Made by a program: the position numbers and the translations under genes. Shown one piece after another: positions 7,665-16,462 of a stretch of 64,000 bases of DNA. Origin of the DNA: JAEZDC01 sp036676415 (GTDB taxonomy: Bacteria; Bacteroidota; Bacteroidia; Chitinophagales; Chitinophagaceae); assembly GCA_036676415.1 (NCBI GenBank), contig JAKFCX010000060.1, positions 193,322-257,321 on the forward strand. The letters run 5' to 3'. The notes beneath the pieces are model-generated. The model had not been told where the DNA came from and made no database searches. It saw only the letters and a program-made list of their open reading frames with translations. Position 1 is the stretch's first letter. Every line of letters starts with the position of its first letter.

Positions 7665-8486
7665 ATGCAGGAATTTAAAAAAGTTACAGAACAAACATCT
7701 AACTACAGGCATCTGGAAAAAATGTCAGTGTTAGAACTCCTCACAAATATTAATAAAGAAGACCAGACTGTGCCTGTAGCTGTAGCTAAGGCCATACCTC
7801 AAATTGAAAAACTGGCTTCCTCTATTTCCGATAAAATGTTGGCTGGTGGAAGACTGTTTTACATTGGTGCAGGAACCAGTGGAAGACTGGGAATCGTTGA
7901 TGCCAGTGAATGTCCACCAACTTACGGAGTACCTCATGGGTTGGTGATTGGTATAATTGCAGGAGGAGAAAAAGCCATTTTGGAAGCCGTGGAGTTCGCA
8001 GAAGATGATTGGAATCAGGGTTGGCTGGACCTGGAAAAGCATTTTGTAAGCGATAAAGATGTGGTGGTAGGTATTGCAGCAAGTGGAACAACTCCTTATG
8101 TGATAGGAGCATTGGAAAAATGCCGGGAACACGGCATTATAACCGGAAGCATAAGCTGTAATCCGAATTCTCCCGTATCTGCAGCAGCCGATCTGCCAAT
8201 AGAAGTGGTGGTCGGACCTGAATTTGTTACCGGAAGCACCAGGATGAAAAGCGGTACAGCCCAGAAACTGGTACTGAACATGATCTCCACCGCTGTAATG
8301 ATACAGCTGGGAAGGGTGGAAGATAATAAGATGGTGAATATGCAGCTGACAAATGAAAAACTGGTTGACAGGGGAGTAAAAATGCTGATGGAACAATTGC
8401 CACTTAACGATTATGAGGAAGCAAAACAACTATTGTTGAAAACCGGTAGTGTAAAAAAAGCTTTGGATTCGGTTGTGAAAAACTAA
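7665..8486 (+). CDS. murQ: N-acetylmuramic acid 6-phosphate etherase
   Basis: A 273-residue SIS-domain enzyme with the family marks: TEQTSNYRHLEKMS at the N-terminus, FYIGAGTSGRLGIVDASECPPTYG (sugar phosphate binding and catalytic Glu in ASECPPT), and GSTRMKSGTAQKLVLNM near the end. MurQ cleaves the lactyl ether of MurNAc-6-phosphate to GlcNAc-6-phosphate and D-lactate in peptidoglycan recycling, in the cytosol. Slightly short compared with the usual 300 residues because the C-terminal helical tail is reduced. Likely co-transcribed with the upstream BadF-type kinase. Confidence 0.95.
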   Translation: MQEFKKVTEQTSNYRHLEKMSVLELLTNINKEDQTVPVAVAKAIPQIEKLASSISDKMLAGGRLFYIGAGTSGRLGIVDASECPPTYGVPHGLVIGIIAGGEKAILEAVEFAEDDWNQGWLDLEKHFVSDKDVVVGIAASGTTPYVIGALEKCREHGIITGSISCNPNSPVSAAADLPIEVVVGPEFVTGSTRMKSGTAQKLVLNMISTAVMIQLGRVEDNKMVNMQLTNEKLVDRGVKMLMEQLPLNDYEEAKQLLLKTGSVKKALDSVVKN

Positions 8487-8587
8487 TTCTTTTGCATCTC
8501 TTATTTTTTATATAATTTACGCTTAGAATTCACCTGCCATATTTGTGGCCATTCCGCTGAACAGATTAATTAACTAAAACGTACAAC

Positions 8588-9787
8588 ATGAAGAAGGTAT
8601 TTCTACTCTCTCTGGTTTCTTTTTCTTTATTCAACGCAAATGCACAAAGTAAAAAGGCTTTTGCCATTACAGGTGATGTAAAAGGCAGTTACAACTGGAT
8701 CTCAGTAAAAGAAGTGGATCTTAATACAGGTGAAGTGGTGAGAACAGTATTTGATCCTGCTGTAAATACACAATACAATCTCAAAACTGTTAACGGGCAG
8801 GCTTTGGCAGCAAGAGGTTATACCGATGCTCCAACTTATTCAGGTGTGGCAGCTGCAGCTTATGATGAAAAGAACAACAGGCTTTATTTCACTAATATGA
8901 GAGGTTCTGAACTTCGTTATTTCGATCTGAAGACCAACGAGGTTACCGTTGTGGTAAACCCTGATGCAGCCTTCAATACCGGGGCAAAGAATGATGAGGC
9001 CAATGTGATCACAAGAATGGTGATCGCTGCTGATGGTTTTGGTTATGCTTTAACCAACGATGCTAAAAACCTGATCCGTTTTTCTACAGAAGGAAAAGCT
9101 ACAGTAACCAATCTTGGTGCTGTAAGAGACGATAGCAAGAATGGCAACATTTCCATCCATAATCTTTGTACAAGCTGGGGTGGAGATATGATTGCAGATG
9201 CTTATGGAAATCTATATGTTTTCAGCATGCGTGGCCATATTTTCAAGATCAATCCAAATACAAAAGTGGCTGATCATTTGGGAACAGTTACTGGTCTTCC
9301 TGCTAATTTCACCATCAACGGTGCTGCGGTTGATGCCGACGGACATGTAGTGGTGAGCAGCTCTGCTTTAACTGACAATTATTTCAAGATCAACCTCGGA
9401 ACAATGAATGCAGTGGCTATTCAGAAATCCGGCGATAATGTTTGGAATGCATCAGACCTTGCCAGCGGAAATATTGCATACAGGGGTGGTTTAAACACTA
9501 CAACAGTAGTTGCAGAAGTGAAAGGAAATGAAGTGATCAGCATTTATCCTAACCCTGTGGTAAATAGTTTTGTAAATGTTTCTTTTAAAAAAGTAACACC
9601 AGGCAAATACACAATAGAATTAACTGATGCCAGCGGTAGAAAAGTGATCAACCAGGTAGCTGAGATCAAAGGCTTCCAGAATCAAAGAGTTAACCTGCCA
9701 CGTTCCACTTCTGCTGGAATGTATATGGTAAGAGTGATAAATGCAGACGGTAAATCTGTCTTCAACGATAAAATTGTGGTTCAGTAA
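8588..9787 (+). CDS. T9SS cargo protein, beta-propeller-like with sorting tail
   Basis: A 399-residue secreted protein. Signal peptide 1-20 (ending NANAQ). The middle, about 25-300, has repeated strands such as AAYDEKNNRLYFTN and MIADAYGNLYVFS, typical of a beta-propeller of NHL or similar type. Residues about 318-399 form the type A sorting domain of type IX secretion: SIYPNPVVNSFVNVSF, IELTDASGRKV, and the final GMYMVRVINADGKSVFNDKIVVQ split over two strands. The tail directs export across the outer membrane and cell surface attachment. Binding target unknown. A clear terminator follows. Confidence 0.88.
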   Translation: MKKVFLLSLVSFSLFNANAQSKKAFAITGDVKGSYNWISVKEVDLNTGEVVRTVFDPAVNTQYNLKTVNGQALAARGYTDAPTYSGVAAAAYDEKNNRLYFTNMRGSELRYFDLKTNEVTVVVNPDAAFNTGAKNDEANVITRMVIAADGFGYALTNDAKNLIRFSTEGKATVTNLGAVRDDSKNGNISIHNLCTSWGGDMIADAYGNLYVFSMRGHIFKINPNTKVADHLGTVTGLPANFTINGAAVDADGHVVVSSSALTDNYFKINLGTMNAVAIQKSGDNVWNASDLASGNIAYRGGLNTTTVVAEVKGNEVISIYPNPVVNSFVNVSFKKVTPGKYTIELTDASGRKVINQVAEIKGFQNQRVNLPRSTSAGMYMVRVINADGKSVFNDKIVVQ

Positions 9788-9813
9788 GTAAATTATTCTA
9801 CCAAGAATGAAAG

Positions 9814-9842
9814 ATCCCGCTATGTTTATGGCGGGATTTTTA
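9814..9842 (+). terminator. Terminator after the T9SS cargo gene
   Basis: Stem ATCCCGC / GCGGGAT (9814-9820 and 9831-9837) around a 10-base loop, followed by a T-rich run on the + strand. Confidence 0.75.
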
Positions 9843-9892
9843 TTTGGTTCCCTGGAAAAAGTTATAGCGGCTGCCTTGTCATTTATCTTTTC

Positions 9893-9900
9893 TAAATTTG
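9893..9900 (+). promoter_or_regulatory. Candidate -7 box (TAAATTTG) of hpd
   Basis: Perfect TAnnTTTG, 30 bases upstream of the HPPD start. A TTG lies 14 bases before the box, shorter than the usual -33 spacing. Confidence 0.5.
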
Positions 9901-9930
9901 CACATTCTATTATTATAAAACATTCGATAT

Positions 9931-11061
9931 ATGGAATCATTAGCTGCATCTAAAGTTCGTGAGCAAACCGCAGAAGATTTTTTACCCCTGGAAGGAACCG
10001 ATTATGTTGAGTTCTATGTAGGAAATGCCAAACAGGCTGCTCATTATTATAAAACGGCTTTTGGTTTTCAAAGCCTTGCTTATGCAGGACCAGAAACAGG
10101 ATTAAAAGACAGGGTCAGCTATGTAGTGAGACAACATAAGCTCACTTTTATGTTCACTACACCTTTACGTGCCGGTAACCCGATTGCGGATCATATTTAC
10201 AAGCATGGAGACGGTGTTAAAAATCTTTCCCTGAGAGTTCAGGATGCAACATCAGCATGGGAAGAAACTACCAAACGTGGTGCAAGAAGTTTTATGGAAC
10301 CACTAAAATTGCAGGATGAATTTGGTGAAGTGGTAATGAGTGGTATTCATACTTACGGAGATACAGTTCACCTGTTCATCGAAAGAAAAAATTACAGCGG
10401 ACCATTTATGCCTGGCTTTAGAAAATGGGAATCAACTTACAATCCAACAGATACCGGTTTGTTATATGTTGACCATTGTGTAGGAAATGTAGGATGGAAC
10501 CAGATGAATCCCTGGGTTAAGTTTTATGAAGATGTGATGGGCTTTAAGAACATTCTTTCATTTGATGATGAAGATATCTCTACTGAATATTCAGCCCTGA
10601 TGAGTAAGGTAATGAGCAGCGGAAACGGCTTTGTGAAGTTTCCAATTAACGAACCGGCAGAAGGAAAAAAGAAATCACAGGTAGAAGAGTATCTTGAATT
10701 CTATGACGGAGAAGGTGTACAACATGTTGCTTTAGCAACAAACGACATTGTAAAAACAGTGAAGGAACTAATGAGTCGTGGTGTTGACTTTCTGAAGGTG
10801 CCTTCAACATATTACGACGACCTGTTTGATCGTGTGGGTAAAATTGATGAAGACATTGAGCCCTTAAGAGAATTAGGAATACTAGTTGATAGAGATGATG
10901 AGGGTTACCTCTTACAGCTCTTTTCAAAGCCGGTTGAAGACAGGCCAACACTTTTCTTTGAAATAATTCAGCGAAAAGGAGCCAAAAGCTTTGGTAAAGG
11001 AAACTTCAAAGCTTTGTTCGAAGCCATTGAAAGAGAGCAGGAATCGAGGGGAAATCTATAA
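9931..11061 (+). CDS. hpd: 4-hydroxyphenylpyruvate dioxygenase
   Basis: A 376-residue protein of two VOC domains (about 20-155 and 175-350). The Fe(II) ligands fall in the second domain: VDHCV, QHVAL and the Glu of FFEIIQRKG. The C-terminal helix (GKGNFKALFEAIEREQ) is the family's lid. The enzyme converts 4-hydroxyphenylpyruvate to homogentisate in tyrosine breakdown, in the cytosol. No homogentisate dioxygenase or other pathway gene is adjacent. Length and motifs are typical, so the call is firm. Confidence 0.96.
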   Translation: MESLAASKVREQTAEDFLPLEGTDYVEFYVGNAKQAAHYYKTAFGFQSLAYAGPETGLKDRVSYVVRQHKLTFMFTTPLRAGNPIADHIYKHGDGVKNLSLRVQDATSAWEETTKRGARSFMEPLKLQDEFGEVVMSGIHTYGDTVHLFIERKNYSGPFMPGFRKWESTYNPTDTGLLYVDHCVGNVGWNQMNPWVKFYEDVMGFKNILSFDDEDISTEYSALMSKVMSSGNGFVKFPINEPAEGKKKSQVEEYLEFYDGEGVQHVALATNDIVKTVKELMSRGVDFLKVPSTYYDDLFDRVGKIDEDIEPLRELGILVDRDDEGYLLQLFSKPVEDRPTLFFEIIQRKGAKSFGKGNFKALFEAIEREQESRGNL

Positions 11062-11071
11062 GAAGCTTGTT

Positions 11072-11099
11072 AAGCTCCTGTGAATAATAGGAGCTTTAA
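11072..11099 (+). terminator. Weak terminator hairpin after hpd
   Basis: An 8-bp stem (AAGCTCCT with AGGAGCTT) around a 9-base loop, 10 bases after the stop; the following T-run is short. Confidence 0.45.
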
Positions 11100-11170
11100 A
11101 CATAGTTTAATTCACACTAAAACCTTCTGCGGGATAGATTGCTTATTTTCAATCAAAGAAATCAGTACGG

Positions 11171-11929
11171 ATGAAAAAGGTTTTATTGTTGGCTTGTTCG
11201 GTAATGATCATTAGTTTAGTCTATGCACAGCCACAGACTACTTTTTATGATATCCAGAAAAGTTATCCAAGAGTAGCTTCTGCAGTAACGAAGAAAGAAG
11301 ATACACTCCGAAGACAATTCGAAAGAGCCGGACTTACCTGGCCAGCCAAACAATTATACATTCGCAGTTTCAAATACGATAGCCAATTAGAAGTTTGGGC
11401 AAGAAACAGCAACAGCGAACCCTACAAGCTTTTCAAAACCTACAAAGTTTGTGCGTTAAGCGGAAGCCTTGGTCCAAAAAGAATGGAAGGCGATTACCAG
11501 GTGCCGGAAGGTTTTTATTACATCAATGTTTTCAATCCAAAGAGCACTTACCATTTATCATTAGGACTTAATTACCCTAATGCATCAGATGTTGTGCTGA
11601 GTGATTCTATTCAGCCTGGTGGTGATATATTCATTCATGGAAGCTGTTTAACTGTAGGATGTATTCCAATCCAGGATCACCAGATTGAAGAGTTGTATAT
11701 TCTTGCTTCTCATGCAAGAAACCAGGGACAGGATTTTATACCGGTACATATTTTCCCGATAAGATATACCAATCCGAAAAGCGTAAAAATCCTCACTAAA
11801 GCATGTGATGATGATGCTCAATACCTGAAATTCTCTACCAACATCAAACAGGTATTTGATTTCTTTGAAGAAAAGAAAAAACTTCCATTGATATCTGTGA
11901 ACAGCAAAGGTGAGTATGTAATTATGTAA
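11171..11929 (+). CDS. Periplasmic L,D-transpeptidase (YkuD, YafK type)
   Basis: A 252-residue protein with a signal peptide (1-20, ending VYAQ). The catalytic YkuD motif is IHGSCLTVGCIPI near residues 156-168, with His and the second Cys as active-site residues. It resembles the murein L,D-transpeptidase family of YafK (DpaA), which includes both transpeptidases and an amidase that removes Braun-type lipoproteins from peptidoglycan, so crosslinking is probable but not certain. It converges on the aspartate kinase gene across a repeat-rich 130-base gap. Confidence 0.85.
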   Translation: MKKVLLLACSVMIISLVYAQPQTTFYDIQKSYPRVASAVTKKEDTLRRQFERAGLTWPAKQLYIRSFKYDSQLEVWARNSNSEPYKLFKTYKVCALSGSLGPKRMEGDYQVPEGFYYINVFNPKSTYHLSLGLNYPNASDVVLSDSIQPGGDIFIHGSCLTVGCIPIQDHQIEELYILASHARNQGQDFIPVHIFPIRYTNPKSVKILTKACDDDAQYLKFSTNIKQVFDFFEEKKKLPLISVNSKGEYVIM

Positions 11930-11950
11930 CAGAGGCCGGTTCTGCTATAT

Positions 11951-11980
11951 AGCTTTTGTTGCGTCACTCACTTGTACGTT
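11951..11980 (-). repeat. Dispersed intergenic repeat, copy 1 (mixed A/B)
   Basis: On the minus strand GTACAAGTGAGTGACGCAAC: it begins like subtype B (AAGTGAGTGAC) but has the GACGCAA of subtype A. An AGCTATATAGC stretch follows, a short palindrome. Located between convergent genes. Confidence 0.7.
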
Positions 11981-12003
11981 CTGAACTTTATTCTGCTTTT
12001 TGG

Positions 12004-12060
12004 TTCACGCAAAGGTAATTAAAGGGCCAAAGCTTTGCTTCCTTTGCAGCTTTGCGTGAA
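12004..12060. repeat. Inverted repeat after aspartate kinase stop
   Basis: TTCACGCAAAG (12004-12014) pairs exactly with CTTTGCGTGAA (12050-12060), with a further AAAGC/GCTTT core inside. It ends three bases from the aspartate kinase stop, so it could act as an RNA end signal for that gene, though no clear T-run follows. Confidence 0.6.
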
Positions 12061-12062
12061 AA

Positions 12063-13319
12063 TTACCTATACACCACCTGCACCGTCTCCTTAGTCTCTT
12101 GCTGCAACAACACATCTTTTCCTTCCACCATTTTATTCAGCAACTCATTATTAAAATGCCGGATCGTAAGTAAACTCAATCCTCTTTCTAATTCCACGTC
12201 GAATATAGAAGATGCTTCAGCTGCTAACTGGTCAATTTTTTCAGGGTGATCATCCAGACAAAGCTGTACACTGATAGCACCTGTCTGTACAAGGTTTGCT
12301 TTGAACTTCAACTTTGCAAACAGGTCGTATAACATGCTCATGGGTTTTTCACCTACAAAAGAAAAATCCTGGCTTCGTAAATGCAATAACACCTGCTTTT
12401 CTTTTATCACGACAATTGGAGGCAGGTTTCTCACGGTTTTATTACTGATCGTTGTTCCTGGTAAACCAGCATCTAAAAAACATTTTACATGCAGTGGAAT
12501 ATTCTTATTCTGTAAAGGCTTGATTGTTTTTGGGTGTATCACCTGTGCACCATAATAAGCCATTTCAATCACTTCATTAAAGCTCAGGTCACTTAAGAAT
12601 GTTGCTTCCGGAAATTGTTTCGGGTCAGCACTCATTACACCTTCCACATCTTTCCATATGGTGAGGCTTTCTGCATTCAGCAGGTTGGCAAAAATTGCTG
12701 CAGTATAATCACTTCCTTCACGGCCAAGCGTAGTGCTTTCATTTTCGTCAGTGCTGCCAATAAATCCTTGAGTAAGATTAATAGATGCTGGATGATCGTT
12801 GATGGTTGAATTGATACGCTCATTGGTAAAATCCCAGTCAACATTTGCATCCCTGAAATTATCATCGGTTCTCAGGATGTCTCTAACATCGATCCATGTA
12901 TTTGGTACATCAACTTCTGTTAAGTAATGGCTGACGATACAGGTGCTGAGCAATTCTCCAACACAAACGATCTGGTCGTAATAATAATCATAGTTTCGAA
13001 CAGGCTTATCGTGTAATAGCCATTCCACCTCCGTAAAAAAATCATTCAGCTGGCTGTAACAGGGATTATAATTTCGTACTAAAAGATATTTGGCAGTGGT
13101 AAGGTGTTGATGTTTTACCGTATCAAATAACTGCAATGCCTGTTCTTTTTCACCACGGAAAAATGCTTCGGCCACTTTTTCCAGTGCATTGGTAGTCTTT
13201 CCCATTGCCGATATAATAACGATCAGTTTATCGTCACGAAAACTGTTCAGGATGGTTCCAACATGTTTGATTCTATCTACGCTGCTTACACTTGCTCCCC
13301 CGAATTTGAAAACTTTCAT
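12063..13319 (-). CDS. lysC: Aspartate kinase
   Basis: A 418-residue protein starting at ATG 13319 (MKVFKFGGASV); the longer frame uses TTG. The amino-acid kinase domain shows KFGGASV at 3-10, IVIISAMGKTTNAL and TLGREGSDYTAA. Residues about 290-418 form two ACT-like domains (QDFSFVGEKPMSML, LVQTGAISVQLCLDD), usually the site of lysine or threonine feedback. It phosphorylates aspartate, the first step to lysine, threonine, methionine and diaminopimelate. There is no fused homoserine dehydrogenase. It is the monofunctional form common in Bacteroidota. Confidence 0.92.
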   Translation of the reverse strand: MKVFKFGGASVSSVDRIKHVGTILNSFRDDKLIVIISAMGKTTNALEKVAEAFFRGEKEQALQLFDTVKHQHLTTAKYLLVRNYNPCYSQLNDFFTEVEWLLHDKPVRNYDYYYDQIVCVGELLSTCIVSHYLTEVDVPNTWIDVRDILRTDDNFRDANVDWDFTNERINSTINDHPASINLTQGFIGSTDENESTTLGREGSDYTAAIFANLLNAESLTIWKDVEGVMSADPKQFPEATFLSDLSFNEVIEMAYYGAQVIHPKTIKPLQNKNIPLHVKCFLDAGLPGTTISNKTVRNLPPIVVIKEKQVLLHLRSQDFSFVGEKPMSMLYDLFAKLKFKANLVQTGAISVQLCLDDHPEKIDQLAAEASSIFDVELERGLSLLTIRHFNNELLNKMVEGKDVLLQQETKETVQVVYR

Positions 13320-13414
13320 ATTAATAGTCAATGATCAATGGTCAATTCTTAATCAGAAGCAAAAGTCGGGCAAAAAAGAACATGTGGTTCAAAAGATACA
13401 TCCGTTGAGATACC

Positions 13415-13491
13415 AACCGGTCAGGTTTGTTCAATTATATCCAAGCCCTTGAAGTGATTTGGTTCAGCTGATTCACTTAACCTGACAGGTT
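13415..13491. repeat. Two palindromic CAGGTT elements
   Basis: AACCGGTCAGGTTTG at 13415-13429 and AACCTGACAGGTTTG at 13479-13493 are near copies; the second is a 13-base palindrome around a central A. They lie in the 299-base divergent region between lysC and fbp, which also holds a subtype A repeat and the fbp promoter box. Confidence 0.55.
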
Positions 13492-13517
13492 TGCTATTGC
13501 TGCATTACGTTCCCTCA

Positions 13518-13563
13518 GTACAAGAGTGCGACGCAAGTAGAGCTGAAAATAGTTCTGCTGCCG
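13518..13563 (+). repeat. Dispersed intergenic repeat, copy 2 (subtype A)
   Basis: GTACAAGAGTGCGACGCAAG followed by TAGAGCTGAAAATAGTTCTG and a CCGG end. It lies upstream of fbp. Confidence 0.75.
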
Positions 13564-13582
13564 GCTTCATACAATTACTTAT

Positions 13583-13590
13583 TACATTTG
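13583..13590 (+). promoter_or_regulatory. Candidate -7 box (TACATTTG) of fbp
   Basis: Perfect TAnnTTTG, 28 bases before the fbp ATG. A second near match (TAAATTTTG, one base longer) is 5 bases before the ATG. Confidence 0.45.
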
Positions 13591-13618
13591 CTGTAATAAT
13601 CATCTAAATTTTGGATCT

Positions 13619-14650
13619 ATGAATGTGAACAGGAACGTCCTGACCCTTGACGAATTTACGATACAACAGATGAGAGCTTTTCCACAGGCAACAGGAGAAC
13701 TGAGCAGTCTTTTAAGAGATATTGGCCTTGCTGCAAAAAGAGTGAATGTTGAGGTGAATAAAGCAGGATTAGTAGACATTCTGGGAGATGCCGGAACAAT
13801 GAACATCCAGGGAGAAGAAGTAAAGAAACTTGACGTATACGCCAATAACCAGTTTGTAGGTGTATTGAAGCATGGAATCAGCTGTGCCGGTATTGGTAGT
13901 GAAGAATTAGATGAGATCGTTGTTTTTGATGACCCGGTAAGTAATAACAGTAAATATGTTTGTTTATTTGACCCCTTAGATGGAAGCGGCAATATTGATG
14001 TGAATGTTTCCATTGGAACCATCTTCAGTATTTACAGGAGAGTGAGCGAACTTGGTAAGCCTTGCACTGAAGCTGATTTTTTACAGCCAGGGAATAAACA
14101 GGTTGCTGCAGGTTATGTGATCTATGGATCTTCTACGATGCTGGTTTATGCTACAAAAAGAGGGGTGAATGGATTTACACTTGATCCTTCAATCGGGGAA
14201 TTTAGTTTAAGTCATCCTAATATAAAATGTCCGGATAACGGAAAGATCTATTCAGTAAACCACGGTAATTTCTTCCAGTATGATGAAGGAGTTCGAAACT
14301 ATATAAATGCCTGCCAGCGGAAGACCAAATCCACAGGTGGTCCTTACACACAACGTTACATTGGCAGCATGGTAGCCGATGTTCATAGAAACCTGATCAA
14401 GGGTGGAATTTTCATGTATCCTGGCACTACAGATAAGCCTAAGGGAAAATTAAGGTTGCTATACGAATGTAATCCTTTTGCTTTCATTGCCGAGTTGGCT
14501 GGTGGTGTGGCAACCAATGGTAAACAACGTATTCTGGATGTACAGCCAACAGAACTTCACCAGAGAACTCCCATGTTTATCGGGAGTAAGGATATGATGG
14601 CAGAACTTGAGGTTTTGTTAAATGCTGAATCATCTGGAGCAGCGGTTTAA
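13619..14650 (+). CDS. fbp: Fructose-1,6-bisphosphatase, class I
   Basis: A 343-residue protein. The metal and active-site loop CLFDPLDGSGNIDVN places Asp118 and Asp121 as ligands, with Glu residues in GSEELDEI just before. KLRLLYECNPFAFIAELAGG near 280 is the substrate-binding and family signature. It removes the 1-phosphate from fructose 1,6-bisphosphate, the committed step of gluconeogenesis, in the cytosol. Its functional partner in the window is the class I aldolase fbaB. Typical length. Confidence 0.95.
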   Translation: MNVNRNVLTLDEFTIQQMRAFPQATGELSSLLRDIGLAAKRVNVEVNKAGLVDILGDAGTMNIQGEEVKKLDVYANNQFVGVLKHGISCAGIGSEELDEIVVFDDPVSNNSKYVCLFDPLDGSGNIDVNVSIGTIFSIYRRVSELGKPCTEADFLQPGNKQVAAGYVIYGSSTMLVYATKRGVNGFTLDPSIGEFSLSHPNIKCPDNGKIYSVNHGNFFQYDEGVRNYINACQRKTKSTGGPYTQRYIGSMVADVHRNLIKGGIFMYPGTTDKPKGKLRLLYECNPFAFIAELAGGVATNGKQRILDVQPTELHQRTPMFIGSKDMMAELEVLLNAESSGAAV

Positions 14651-14682
14651 TTTTTGCCTCAACTTGCATCAAATCCTCCTGA

Positions 14683-15180
14683 ATGAAAAAGATGCTTTCT
14701 TTTATTTTACTGCTTGCCAGCTTAACATTGGTATCATGTGAAGCTTTTACCGAGTTACAGCAAACCGGTGAAATAAAGTCTGTGTCTTCATCTTCCCCCA
14801 AAGAAGTAAACATGGAGGCTTCAGTATTGGAGCTGATCAATAAATACCGTGCATCAAAAGGGTTAAAACCTTTAAAAATGCATGCTGCTATCTCGGAAGA
14901 AAGCCTCAGGCACAGTAGCGACATGGCCAGCAACAAAGTTCCTTTTAGTCATGAAGGGTTCAACAGCAGGGCAAAAAGACTTGAGGGAAAGATCAATGGC
15001 GTAAAATCCATTGCAGAAAATGTTGCTTACGGCCAAAGAACAGCAAAAGAAGTGGTAGAAGACTGGATCAAAAGTCCTGGCCACAAGATGAATATCGAAG
15101 GAAACTATACTCAAACCGGAATTGGTATCGCTGCTAATAAAAAAGGTGTTTTATATTACACCCAAATATTTGTGAGGTGA
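14683..15180 (+). CDS. CAP/SCP-domain lipoprotein (YkwD-like)
   Basis: A 165-residue protein with a lipobox ending LVSC (Cys19). The CAP domain follows: LELINKYRASKGLKPLKMH, then HSSDMASNKVPFSHEGF, AENVAYG and a GHKMNIEGNYTQTGIGI end, with the paired His and Glu residues of the CAP cavity. Bacterial members are extracytoplasmic, and their biochemical role is mostly unknown. The stop overlaps the GTG start of the next gene by 4 bases, so the two are translationally linked. Confidence 0.85.
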   Translation: MKKMLSFILLLASLTLVSCEAFTELQQTGEIKSVSSSSPKEVNMEASVLELINKYRASKGLKPLKMHAAISEESLRHSSDMASNKVPFSHEGFNSRAKRLEGKINGVKSIAENVAYGQRTAKEVVEDWIKSPGHKMNIEGNYTQTGIGIAANKKGVLYYTQIFVR

Positions 15181-15692
15181 ACCAAAACTTATTAATCAAA
15201 CTATTCCTTTCAACCTGCTTTTACTGTATTATCAATTCCGCTGCTGCACAAAAAATAGTGCAGGAAACCTATTATTATAATCCTAAAGGATTAACCTTTA
15301 TTCCTGCTTTGAAAAAACCTTCGATTATTTACCAGGGCAAATTACATGTTGGAAAAAAGCAGCTAACAGGTTTATTCAATCACCTGAATAACCAGGAATT
15401 GAATGCCTATTTCAAAAAGTATAAAGCCAATAAAACAGCATCGGCCATTTTGAATATTGCCGGTATCGGCCTTTCTGCATATTCATTATTGGATTGGAGA
15501 GCTGGTGAAAGAAAATTTAACTGGTACACCTTCGGTGGAGGGTTATTAATCGGTGGTGTGAGTGGTTACCTGGATACAAAGGGAAATGAGAACCTTAGAA
15601 AAGCTGCGCTTGTTTTTGATAATGCTACAACTAAAACGACATTTGCACCGGTTCAGTCATCAGTAAGCTTTACCATTCCGCTTTCTAAATAA
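15177..15692 (+). CDS. Hypothetical membrane-associated protein
   Basis: A 171-residue protein, not recognised. It starts with GTG in a GTGA overlap with the previous stop. Residues 1-24 form a signal peptide ending SAAAQ. The central part has two short hydrophobic stretches (SAILNIAGIGLSAYSLL and FGGGLLIGGVSGYL), so it may sit in the membrane as a hairpin. The gene lies between a CAP lipoprotein and an ABC ATPase and ends one base before the latter's start, suggesting one operon. Confidence 0.6.
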   Translation: MNQNLLIKLFLSTCFYCIINSAAAQKIVQETYYYNPKGLTFIPALKKPSIIYQGKLHVGKKQLTGLFNHLNNQELNAYFKKYKANKTASAILNIAGIGLSAYSLLDWRAGERKFNWYTFGGGLLIGGVSGYLDTKGNENLRKAALVFDNATTKTTFAPVQSSVSFTIPLSK

Positions 15693-15693
15693 C

Positions 15694-16455
15694 ATGGCAA
15701 ATACAATAATCAGTGTAAGGGACCTTCATAAAAAATATGGAGATTTTCATGCTGTAAAAGGCATCAGTTTTAATGTGTATGAGGGAGAGATATTTGGTTT
15801 GCTTGGACCAAATGGTGCTGGAAAATCAACTACACTTGAGATCATAGAAACATTAAGAGATAAGACAAGTGGAGAAGTAATAGTTGATGGTCTTGATCTT
15901 GATAAATCGCCTAACGAGATAAAAAAAATAATCGGGGTACAGCTGCAGACTTCAGGTTATTACCCTGGTTTGAATTTGCTTGAGCTTGTGAATCTTTTTT
16001 CCGGATTGTATAACCAGGAAGTAGATGCTTACGAGTTACTCGATAGCGTAAATCTCAGGGATAAAGCAAAATCAAAATTCAAAGAACTGAGTGGTGGTCA
16101 GAAACAACGTTTTTCCATTGCAACAACACTGATCAATAAACCCAAGATCATTTTTCTGGATGAACCTACAACCGGATTGGATCCACAGGCAAGAAGAAAT
16201 CTCTGGGATCTTGTGAGAGATATTCGAAATAAAGGTACAACCGTCATCATCACTACTCATTATATGGATGAAGCGGAAGTTTTATGTGACAGGGTAGCCA
16301 TTGTAGATAGTGGAAGGATCATTGCTTTAGCTTCGCCGGACCAGCTGATTGATGAATTAGTTGCAAATGGTTTCGAAAAACCCAAAGAAGTAAAGCAGGC
16401 TAACCTGGAAGACGTGTTTATCAAATTAACTGGTCACTCCTTACGAGAAGAATAA
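15694..16455 (+). CDS. ABC transporter ATP-binding protein
   Basis: A 253-residue nucleotide-binding domain. Walker A GPNGAGKSTT near 40-48, Q-loop in QLQTSGYYPGL, signature LSGGQKQRFS, Walker B IIFLDEPTTGLDP and the H-loop TTHYMDEAE. The layout with a short C-terminal extension fits the CcmA/NatA-type exporter ATPases (ABC-2 partners). No ABC-2 permease is next to it; downstream is a DinB-like gene, so the permease may be elsewhere. Substrate unknown. Confidence 0.9.
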   Translation: MANTIISVRDLHKKYGDFHAVKGISFNVYEGEIFGLLGPNGAGKSTTLEIIETLRDKTSGEVIVDGLDLDKSPNEIKKIIGVQLQTSGYYPGLNLLELVNLFSGLYNQEVDAYELLDSVNLRDKAKSKFKELSGGQKQRFSIATTLINKPKIIFLDEPTTGLDPQARRNLWDLVRDIRNKGTTVIITTHYMDEAEVLCDRVAIVDSGRIIALASPDQLIDELVANGFEKPKEVKQANLEDVFIKLTGHSLREE

Positions 16456-16462
16456 TAAAATT

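Noticed and set aside
7731..8429. A 232-codon frame on the minus strand
   Set aside because: It is fully antisense to murQ, rich in Cys and His with no family pattern, and murQ is certain.
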